From Conchocele bisecta (taxonomy: Eukaryota; Mollusca; Bivalvia; Lucinida; Thyasiridae): a stretch of 64,000 nt of DNA. Below the pieces are notes generated by a model, which saw only the letters and a list, made by a program, of their open reading frames with translations, did not search any database and was not told the DNA's origin. The stretch spans positions 806,001 through 870,000 of the forward strand of contig CM055279.1 in NCBI GenBank assembly GCA_029237695.1, read 5' to 3'. Positions 26,652-38,600 of the stretch are shown here, in pieces. Numbering within the stretch: position 1 is the stretch's first letter; each line of letters starts with the position of its first letter. Both the position numbers and the translations under genes were made by a program.

Positions 26652-29600
26652 ATGATCCATGATTAATTCTGGAATTGCCCTTTAAGTGATCAGGAAGTCT
26701 TGAGATTGTCATGATATAGTCAGTACTACAACAAGAGGATACTTCATTTTTCTTGTGGAAAATCCTAAATATTTTCTTTATATGTCCTTAGATGTATCTG
26801 TCGTGACCAACATTTGTACCTGCTCATCGAGACGGTTCAAATGAGTGGTCACAACATATACTTTCTTTAATAAACAACAAAAATAAAAGTAAAATATTGA
26901 AAAAATGTTTGTACGCATATAATAAAGGTGTATTCTGAATGACATGTGTCCAGCAAGAATGAACGAATGCGACTGGTGTGTTACAGATCCTCGATGCCAT
27001 AGACTCGCCCAACTGCCGCCGCCTGGAGATGCCCGACCTGTGCCCGAAGCAGTATTACGACCTGATGCAGCACTGTTGGGACCAGGAGCCCGATGCCAGG
27101 CCCATGTTCAATGAAATTCTCACACGCCTACCCCAGGTGGGTGATTATAACACATTTGAATTAACCCTTTCACCCCTAAATAACTGGAATGGACTGTGAT
27201 ATGTTAATTGTCCTACCAATCCAATCATTACAAAATGATTTTCAGACTCCATTTATGAAAAGGGGGTATTTTTGTTCTCAAAATAAAAAAATACTTGCAA
27301 AAAGTGTAGATCCTGATTAGACGGCTCGTCATGAGCCGGCTAATCTGGATCTACACTTTTTGCCAATACATGTACCACCATACAGGCATGTGATGTTGAA
27401 AGGGTTAAAATAGTGTATTGCTCTATTTAGACTATACAGTAGTTTTACTATTAATAAGAGCAAATGGTTTGGGCTACAAGTTTTAACAACATTAGTTGAT
27501 TGGAGAAATGGGGCTTATGAGTTTTATGATTGACCAATGTAGATCCTGATCAGACTGCACAGTGTGATCAGGATCTACACTGTTCACCATTCCATCAATG
27601 AAACACCTGTTATACTTCTAAGCAGCATCTACGCTGTGTTAGTCACTTTTGAAAGGCGATTTGCTTCGTGTAACCTTGAACTTACTTGCTATACTGTTGT
27701 TACTCGACAGATGCGACCAACACAGGTGAAGGCCGTGAAAGATTTCCCGGAAATAACCGTGCCGAAGGACTATATATATTACCAGGCCTACGACATAATC
27801 ATCGTCATCGACAAATCGTGAGTTATTTCTGGCTGTGACTGGAGAAATGGGGCTTATGGGTTTTGCAACCAGTGTAGATCCAGATCAGCCTGTGCATCCG
27901 CACAGTCTGATCAGGATCTGCACTGTTCACCATTCCATCAATGAAGCATCCGTCAGGGTTCTGACAAACAGTGTAGATCGTTATCAGGCTACAGTAGGCT
28001 GCTGTGTGATCATGAGCTAGCCTTGTAACAAATCCCAGAAGCCCCATTTCTCCAGTCACAGCCACATTTCTGATTACTTAGTCCATCCTGCCTTGTTCTA
28101 GTGATTGTAATGAGTCCATGTATGTATTGTAATCCATGTAATGAGTCCATGTATGTATTGTAATCCATGTAATGAGTCCATGTATGTATTGTAATCCATG
28201 TAATGAGTCCATGTATGTACTGTAATCCATGTAATGAGTCCATGTATGTATTGTAATCCATGTAATGAGTCCATGTATGTATTGTAATCCATGTAATGAG
28301 TCCATGTATGTATTGTAATCCATGTAATGAGTCCATGTATGTGTATTTCCTGATTATCAGCCAAATTGTATGACGGTCATAGAGAGGCTAGTGTCATGTT
28401 GATCAGGGCCCGTTACTAAACTCCATACTACATTGACATTAGCAGCCTATGCTAGGAAATCTTTGGTGGACTCTAAATATTTAATGGCCTGAAGGTTGAA
28501 AATGGTAGCATTCGTGAACCACATTAACCCTTTCACCTCTAAGTAACTGGAATGGCTTTTGATACATTAATTTTCCGACCAATCCAATCATTATAAAATA
28601 ATTTTCAGACTAGTCTATTTATAATAAGGGGATGTTTTTGTTCTCAAAAATATGAAAATTACTTGCAAAAAGTGCAGATCCAGATGAGACGGCTCGTCAC
28701 GAGCCGGCTCATCTGGATCTACACTTTTTGCCAATACCACTATACAGGCATGTAGTGTTGTAAGGGTTAATGCGTGAAGTAAATTTATAGTAATCTTTGT
28801 ACGAACATTTTTGTCGAACATTTTTGTCAAACGAAGTTTAGTGAACCCCATGTAATGCTATGAAGTGTGTAGGAAGTCCAAGGCTGGACCAGGAATTCCT
28901 ACTGTTTCCGAGCCTGATAAATATTGACATCTTGACAATTGTTACACCTCCATCTGTGCCAACGAAACCAATTGTTTAAGTCTTCTCGTGCTTTTTTGTA
29001 ATTGTTGTAAAAAAAATTTAATTTAATATCACAGTGTATTTAACTCTTTGCATGCTAGCAGTGAAAATAACATCCAGCAAGTTACGAGTATGTTTCTTAT
29101 TTCACTATCTAAATATGTTTTGTAATTTCATTAGAATTGCGTCCTCTGGATGCAATTCTAACGAAATTCCAAGACATATTCATGATATTTATAGGGAGAA
29201 ATAAAAGAAAATACAATGAATTGTCGTCTGCTATTTTTGAACTATTTATAACCCACAAATTTCCCAGCATGCAAAGAGTTAAGGACTACCCTTATGCCCT
29301 CATCTATGCTATTGTAAAAAGTGCTCGCATTTGTTTGTATTCCGTGTACAATGTGACTGTGACTGGAGAAACGGGGTTTATGAGTTTTGCGACCAGTATA
29401 GATCCTGATAAGCCTGCGTCCGCACAGTCTGATCAGGATTTGTACAGTTCGTCATTCCATCAACAAGCAATATAGATCGCTATCAGGCTACAGGCGTGTG
29501 CTTGCTGTTTGATCAAGAGCTACACTGGTCTCATTTCTCCAGTCATAGATACAGCTTTTTCGTTGTAGGCCGTTCAATACGCCATCGAAGGGTCTGTGGC

Positions 29601-32600
29601 GTGGAGTGACCGCGGCGGGAAAGTGCGGCTATTTTGACCCATACAACATGGTCCCCTTCGTAGAAAAGGTCACACTGCCCACTTCTCCCGCATCAAAGAA
29701 GACGAGTTTAATATCGCGAAAAGGTCGGTGTCGTAATATTCTGTTTATCGTTCCTGTTAACCTTTGAACTGGGTTTTGATGGTTAGTGGCATTTGAATCA
29801 ATGAATTTGTGATTTGTAAGGGATGGGTTGTGGCTGGTGGTAGAGCATGTTGACGGAGTTTCTCCAATTTACCACCGAGGGAATCTGTGTGCTGATAGGC
29901 AACATTTTTGATCCACCTGCTTTAACAGCTGCCTCGACTATAGTTGGCGATTTTTCCGTCATCGTCTGCGTTAACAAATGTAAAAAAAACAAGTTTCAAC
30001 ATCATGATATAACTTGATGCATGTGAATATTTAGAACACAGTCATGCCGCCAATAACATAACCTTGACCTTTTTTGTGTTTAAAACATGTACTTCTCTCG
30101 TTTGTTTTTGGTATGCTTACTTTATCACATGCCCATGATCATGTCTGTCTTCTTTACTCTACTTTCTGTTATACTCGAGACCCAGCATCATATAATTGTT
30201 AATATTCATCCTGATTATCTGATTGCCTACCACATCTAACATACTATTTACTATTATTTTTCTACCTAGCTACGTAGACTTCATCTTCATTGCTTGGCCC
30301 TAAATGATACTCTTTTGTCTTGGTCTCAAGTATACGCAGCATTGAATGGAATGGTGCTTAACGGCCCGTTAAGCACCATTCCATTCAATGCTGCGTATAC
30401 TTGAGACCAAGCGTCATTTAATTGTTAATATTCATTCTCGGACCTCGTTTCAGATTCGAAGCGAAATGCGTGCAAGCGAATCAGCACAGACATGATAAGT
30501 GGTCCTCAGAATGATCTGCGCCACACGGGCCACATCGGGTACGACGGCGCCATATTCGGGGACGTAGGCTTTATCGGCGACAACTACGATAAGCTGCCAG
30601 TTAAGGTCGGATCACAAGGTGCAATGTTTTCTTAGCCCTTTTACCCCTAAGTAACTGGAATGGAATTTGATATGTTAATTTACAACCAATCCAATCGCCA
30701 CAAAATCATTTTCAGACTAGTATTTATGAAAAGCGGGTGTGTTTTTCTCTCAAAAATATGAAAATTGCTTGCAAAAAGTGAAGATCCTGATGAGATGGCT
30801 CATCTGGATCTGCACTGTTTGTCAATACCACTATACAGGCCTGTGGTGTTGAAAGGGTTAATGGTTTCTGCCTTAGCCGGCTGCTGGTAGGGAGCGTGTA
30901 AAGGCTAAATATTACAATGGGATCCATCCTTACTGCAATCCCAATATCCCTGGTTTGGCCATCAGGTACATTTTATTTTTGGCTTTCTTGCTACATCAGA
31001 GTTGAATGCGGTTATATCTGTTATAAAAGTAGTAAGATTAGTACTAATCATATTACTTTTAGGTAGAGATTTCACCAGAATGTGCAGTGGAACCTCTCTA
31101 AACCAGACACAGAGAAATGTTAGTTCTGCTTAATTTTCATCGGGTTCATTGCCACTTATCTCCGATGATAATAACTGTTCGTGATCGGAAAACATCCACA
31201 CTTGTTTTGAAGTAGTCGGCTGTCCGGTTTATTACAATGGAACCTCTCTAAAACGGTCCGGTTTAGAGAGGTTCCACTGTATTTCTGACTCCCGTCCCTG
31301 AAATTGCAGGTAAACTAGACGACAGTAAGTACTCCATCAACCTGTCGCACATATCTGACAGTCCCGAGGCGGGTAGACGCCTTCCTCACAGCCTCACTGA
31401 CTCACCTCTACACGAGACTCCACACACGTCCAATGGATACGGGCGATCATGGTTAGTTTGGGTCGGGCCTGCTATTTTTTAACTATTTATAGCCCACAAA
31501 TTTACCAGCATGCAGTGTTAATACTTTTAGTGTACCTGGGTATACTGTTTCTACTTATGCTCCCCAAACAAACTTGTGTTGGAGGGGGAACATTGTCAAC
31601 ACGCTTACATTGACGTTATCTCCGATGAACTTATAAACCACATATGTCATATGACCGGTTTCAAGAGTTATTGCCCTTCGATTTTTTCTGATTGAGCTTG
31701 TCTCAATGTCAATAGTTATGTTTGCATTGAGGAGCATCTGGCAGTTTTACCGACTTGATCGTTTTCAGGAGCATGTACTCCATACTCGTGCTTGAAATCA
31801 TGATGTCTGAGCCATGCTCAGTCTCTGCCGTGGGTGGCAGGTGGCAGCATGCGATGGGTAATTTAACGATCAGGATTCACTCTTACTTGTATTCTGAATG
31901 GACACCAATAGCCTATTTCACCAACATTGCAAAGTATACTTTTCTAGCAAATTATAATTTGAGGGAGTAATCATTAACTTTTCCCAAAATGCATTATTTC
32001 ATACAGAACTAACTACTGCATATATTTGATGATTAAAAGTATGCAGAATTATTATACTGAATTTATTACATTATCACAGCCAAAATGGCTGTGATAATGT
32101 AATAATGTAATAAATTCAGTATAATAAAAATTAATAAATTTATCATAAAATTGAAAATTTCTCCCTCAAAATATACTTTGCTAGAAAAGTAATCTTTGCA
32201 ATGTTGATGAAACAGGCTACAGGTTTGGCCCTCATGTACGTCTTTGGCATTCTTGTTTGGGACAGTTGAATCTGGTTATACCCAATGCAGCAGGTTAAAT
32301 ACGGGATCAAACCTGTTGGCCCAGCCTTAAATGACCTTAGCTGTTGATAGGCCGCTAAACATCAATCAATCGGTCTCTGCCAACCAAACTGTCGTGTCGA
32401 GAAATATTTTGATCTCTGGTGACCCGAGTCTATATTTGACCCCCGAGTCTATATTTGACCCCTGTGACCCGCGTCTATATTTGACCCCTGTGACCCACGT
32501 CTATATTTGACCGCTGTGACCAGCGTCTATATTTGACCCCTGTGACCCGCGTCTATATTTGACCCCTGTGACCCACGTCTATATTTGACCCCTGTGACCC

Positions 32601-35600
32601 GCGTCTATATTTGACCCCTGTGAGCCGAGTCTATATTTGACCCCTGTGACCTTGCAGGATCAGTGTGGAGTCGTTGGAGTCGAGAAATATTTTGACCTCT
32701 GTGACCCGAGTCTATATTGTGACCCGAGTCTATATTTCACCCGCGTCTATATTTGACCCCTGTGACCCGCGTCTATATTTGACCCCTGTGACCCACGTCT
32801 ATATTTCACCCCTGTGACCCGCGTCTATATTTGACCCCTGTGAGCCGAGTCTATATTTGACCCCTGTGACCTTGCAGGATCAGTGTGGAGTCGTTGGAGT
32901 CGAGAAATATTTTGACTTCTGTGACCCGAGTCTATATTGTGACCCGCGTCTATATTTCACCCGCGTCTATATTTGACCCCTGTGACCCGCGTCTATATTT
33001 GACCCCTGTAACCCGAGTCTATATTTGACCGCTTTGAGCCTTTGACCCGAGTCTATATTTGACCCCTGTGACCCGCATCTATATTTCACCCGCGTCTATA
33101 TTTGACCCCTGTGACCCGCGTCTATATTTGACCCCTGTAACCCGAGTCTATATTTGACCGCTGTGACCCGCGTCTATATTTGACCCCAGTAACCCGAGTC
33201 TATATTTGACCGCTGTAACCAGAGTCTATATTTGACCCCTGTGACCCGAGTCTATATTTGAACTCTGTGACAAGTGTCTATATTTGACCCCTGTGACCTT
33301 GCAGGATCAGTGTGGAGTCGCTGGAGTCGAGTCACATGATGCGCACGGATGAACAGGACGATCACACAGACACCGGCTACCAGGACATCGACGACGATTC
33401 TCTTCTCTCTGACTTCAAAATGCCAGACCTTTCGGTAACTCTCGCGTTTGTGCTCAAAATGCCAAATGATTAAATATAAAACTTTGTCAACTTTCTACTT
33501 CATTTCTGGAAAATGTCACAATTTCCGTAAATATTTTTCAGGAATAATCACACATCTTCTAAGGTACAAAATCACATCACTGTTTCATATTTCAGAGTTC
33601 TTTCGACTTTGGTGGGTCGTTCATGGACGAGGTATTGAAGGCATTAAACGAGAAGGAAGCGCAGCTCGAATCTCCGACAGACAAGGCGTCGAGTACCGGT
33701 TCCCGAGACGATCAGTTTGCATCCAACTTCGACCGAAGTCACTCGATATCGCCGCCGAAAGATGTTCGTTCCCCACCCCCTGCATTACCATCACAGCCCC
33801 CTCGCGCGGTAAGAATGCGGGAAATGTATATTGTCCTATTCAGCTCTTTTTACGCTGCACCACAGTAGGGGAGGGTTCATTTAGTGTTACTGTTGTCCAT
33901 CCGTTCTTCTGTCCTGTTACGTCCCAGCCGTCCATCACAAACCTTATAACTCATAAAAATAAAACCGTAATAGAGTTTTGAAAGTTGGTATGGTGCGCAA
34001 TGTCATTTGTGAATTTCAACTTTTGTTGGTTTGAAACACCCCCATCCCCCACCAGCCCCGAATAATGAATGTGACACTTGTTAAATATATAAACCATAAC
34101 AGCTAGTGGCTTGATACTTGTTATATAGCTACCTTTTGGTGTGTAGATGCACAAAGTGTATTCTGATATTAGAGTTGAGCATAGATTAGAATTGTCGCAT
34201 GTGTTTCATTGATTGCATCAAGTTGGAATTTACTTTCAGTGACGAGACATGCGTGAATGGCATCGATGTTGAATGTCACATTTCGTCTGATAAGTGGCCC
34301 TAAATGATACTTCTTTTTGTCAATGGGCGGTTAAGCACCATTCCATTCCATTGGTCGGATAAGGTGTCCAAATGTGTCGCTGTCGTTACGGACATTTTTG
34401 CTTATTGCTTGTAAAATTCAGTTGTTGATATGTTTACTTTCAGATCTAAATTATTTGACCACCTATTAGTTATTTTAACGCTTAAAAGGCGATAGCCGCA
34501 AAGTGTTGTCTGCATTTATTCATATTTGTATTCTTTAGCTACCGTATTTAGCCGTGTATTGCGCGCACTGGTGTACAACTCGCATCTATATTTTGGGGGG
34601 AAAAATCAGGGAAAAAAATAGTTCGCGTCTATAGCACGCAACAAAAAAAAAAAAAAAAAAAAAAGAAATCGGCGGAAATTCCGTCACGTATAAGAAAATT
34701 GCATTCCGAGTTCACATCCACAATGCTGAACGTGTGCTGTTAGGCTCTCTCGAAGAGAAAAATATCGCCAAAGGTCAGCTTTGTGGCATAAATTAAACTT
34801 TATATTGTCTAAAAGTATGTTATATTTATTGTTATTTACTCATTAATATGCTTAATAAAAATTCATGATGCATGTAATAAACTTATTGAACCTACTTACG
34901 AAGAAATTTGTTTTATATAATTCCACCATATTTGCCATTCGTGTAGAACATAATTACCCGTAATCGCAAACACACAGCAGGCTAGCCATGTGTAAACTTC
35001 TTCCCCAAGGCGATAATAACTCCCTACAAGTGACCTGCACACGAGAAATGGGCCCTAAACAATTCCCCCCAGCTAAATATTGACACTGACACTGTGAACC
35101 ACCGTGGATATACGGAGGTACAGATAGTGTGTATTAACTGTTTATTGATTAAGTTTAACAATATACATAGGTACTACCTGAATACACGACATTCCAGCAT
35201 AGCCCCATACAGTGTATGCGCAGATGAATCAGGGGCTATGCTGGTCGCACATGTCATACGGTATTGATGCGTGAATACTCGTCAATACTTTACAAAAATA
35301 GAAACGCAGTCAGTCGGCACCTAGCAACGAAAAACGACCATTACCGAGTGTTACCGAATGCGATCTGAATGGGCGCGACGCTTGATTTAGCATCTAAAAT
35401 CTTACATCAAGCGCTTATGGGATTGAGATGATCTGTCCTCATTAATTATTCACAGAATGGCAGACGTGTGACGTCACTTTGAAAATGTACAACCAAACAA
35501 TACCCGACAGGCAACATTTGACCGATATGAGATCGATACACCAGCGTAAATACAGAAAACACGTAAATTTCCTCTAATACACGTAGCCTCTTATGTTACG

Positions 35601-38600
35601 AGCCTGGCTATATTAAATCCCAAAATATACCAACATCAATCTATACTTACCGCACCCATTCATATCGATTGATTCATTTTCTCTTGTTTCACACTATGCG
35701 TATTTAAACATCTGTCAAAAATTGACATTTCCGTTTCCGGGCTTGTTTTGTTTGCGTGAAACTGGCAGAAATCAGTTGGAAAAAAATGTTTGAAATTTAT
35801 GTTCCTACTTATAACGCGCAGGGTGACTTCTGGATTAAAAATGGGACTGACAAAATGCGCGTAATACACGCCTAAATACGGTATACATATTTTGGAAGTG
35901 CATGAGAATCGTCTCCATCATCTCTCATGCGCTGCCAAAACATGTTTTCATCAAGAAAAACAGAAAATAAGCAATAAGCAGCAGATGGTAAGATTGAATT
36001 TGGTGTTGTAAGAGTTAAGTATGGACAGGCCTCGACAAATTCACTCGTCCACTCGAATTGGCGAGTAAATGTTCGATCTGGCTGAGTGGTAATTTGAAGA
36101 GACAGTGTGGCATAAACATTAAAACATATAGAAATATGCGAGTTGGAATCCAATCTGGACGAGTGGATGATTATGAATTTGTTGAAACCTGATGGATACA
36201 CATCAACATCACGCGACTGGCTTGCTAATCAGGGGTTGGAATTTTCAGGATATTTTCTGAAATCAGGATTTCAGGTTCCTGAAATGCTAATGTTTCGACA
36301 TGGAAAGCACACTTTCATAGGTGAAAAAATATTCAGCCATTTTCAGGATTTAGCATCCTGAACTGATCCACCTCTGGCTAATAAACCTGCTACGTTTCTA
36401 TTTAGGTGTCTGACTGACTAGAGGTAGGGTATGCCACAATATCAAGCATGTTTCTTCTGTCTCCATTCAATCTTCTGTCTACTATGTGATGCCCAATTGT
36501 AAAATGGGTCGTGCGAGCCGTTGGTTGGGAGCATGCTAAGGGTAATTTAACAACCGGGTTCATCATTTATATCGGAATCACTATATCCCTGGTTTGGCCC
36601 TCAGGTAAGTTTTTGGCTTTCTGGTACGTGAGTTGAATCCGGTTATACCCATTAATACTAACCCTGTTACATTTAGATCAGGGGCTAAGAGACGTCATCC
36701 TATTTGATACGCTATATATTATTGTCGTGCCTGCTTTAGCAGAGGCGCGACTATAGTTGGCGCTTTTTCCGTCGTCCGCGTCATCCGGTTTTTTTGTAAG
36801 GCAAATGCGTTAAAGTTATTGTTTTTTCACAATATCTCCTTAACCCCTTGCCAGACTTTGATAATAGTTCCCATCAATGTTTGTCATGGGATGATGCTTC
36901 ATTACGCACACCCCCACATCCAAATTCTGAAGGTCAAGGTCGTTTATTTACTTTTAATGTTCACCTGTTTTGTAACAGAAATGCGTTAGTTATTGTTTTT
37001 TTCACAATATCTCTTTAACCCCTTGCCAGACTTTGATAATATTTCACATCAATGTTTGTCTAGGGATGATGCTTCATTACGCATACCCCCACATCCAACT
37101 GCTTTAGCAGAGGCGCGATTATAGTCGGTGCTTTTTCCGTCGTCCGCGTCGTCCGCGTCGTCCGCGTCGTCCGCGTCGTCCGCGTCTTCCGCGTCGACTG
37201 CGTCATCGTCCGCGTCATCGTCCGCGTCGTCCGTTTATTTTGTAAGGCAACTGCGTTAAAAGTTATTGTTTTTTCACAATATCTCTAACCCCTTTGATAA
37301 TATTTCACATCAATGTTTGTCTAGGGATGATGCTTCATTACGCACACCCCCATCAACAATGCTTTAGCAGAGGTGTCGACATAGTCGGCACTGTCCGCAT
37401 GTCACGTCCGTGTGTCCGGTTTTTTTGTAAGGCATACGCGTTAAAAGTTATTGTTTTTTCACAATACTCTACTTTGATAATATTTCACATCAATGTTTGT
37501 CTAGGGATGATGCTTCATTACGCACACCCCCACATCCAACTGCTTTAGCAGAGGTGCGACTATAGTCGGCACTTTTTCCGTCGTCATCCGCGTCATCGTC
37601 CGTGTCGTCCGGTTTTTTTGTAAGGCAACTGCGTTAAAAGTTATTGTTTTTTCACAATACTCTTTAACCCCTTGCCAGACTTTGATAATAGTTTACATCA
37701 ACTGTTTGTCTAGGGATGATGCTTCATTACGCACACCCCCACTCCAACTGCTTTAGCAGGTGCGACTATAGTCGGCACTCCGTCGTCTCCGCGTCATCGT
37801 CCGTGTCGTCCGGTTATTTTGTAAGGCAACTGCGTTAAAAGTTATTGTTTTTTCACAATATCTCTAACCCCTTTGATAATATTTCACATCAATGTTTGTC
37901 TAGGGATGATGCTTCATTACGCACACCCCCACATCCAACTGCTTTAGCAGAGGTGCGACTATAGTCGGCACTTTTTCCGTCGTCATCCGCGTCATCGTCC
38001 GTGTCGTCCGGTTTTTTTGTAAGGCAAATGCGTTAAAAAGTTATTGTTTTTTTCACAATATCTCTTTAACCCCTTGCCAGACTTTGATAATATTTCACAT
38101 CAATGTTTGTCTAGGGATGATGCTTCATTATGCACACCCACACATCCAAATTCTTAAGGTCAAGGTCATTTATTTACTTTTAATGTTCACCGGTTTTGTA
38201 ACAGAAATGCGTTAAAGTTAATGTTTTTTCACAATATCTCTTTAACCCCTTGCCAGACTTTGATAATATTTCACATCAATGTTTGTCTAGGGATGATGCT
38301 TCATTACGTACACCCCCACATCCAAATTCTCAAGATCAAGGTCATTTATTTACTTGTAATGTTCACCGGTTTTGTAACAGAAATGCGTTAAAAGTTATTG
38401 TTTTTTCACAATATCTCTTTAACCCCTTGCCAGACTTTGATAATATTTCAAATCAATGTTTGTCTAGGGATGATGCTTCATTACGCACACCCACACATCC
38501 AAATTCTCAAGGTCAAGGTCATTTATTTACTTGTAATGTTCACCGGTTTTGTAGCAGAAATGCGTTAAATGTTATTGTTTTTTCACAATATCTCTTTAAC

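Noticed and set aside
29724..29728. Alternative exon 9 donor at 29728
   Set aside because: It would shift the frame relative to the CRIB-encoding frame of exon 10.
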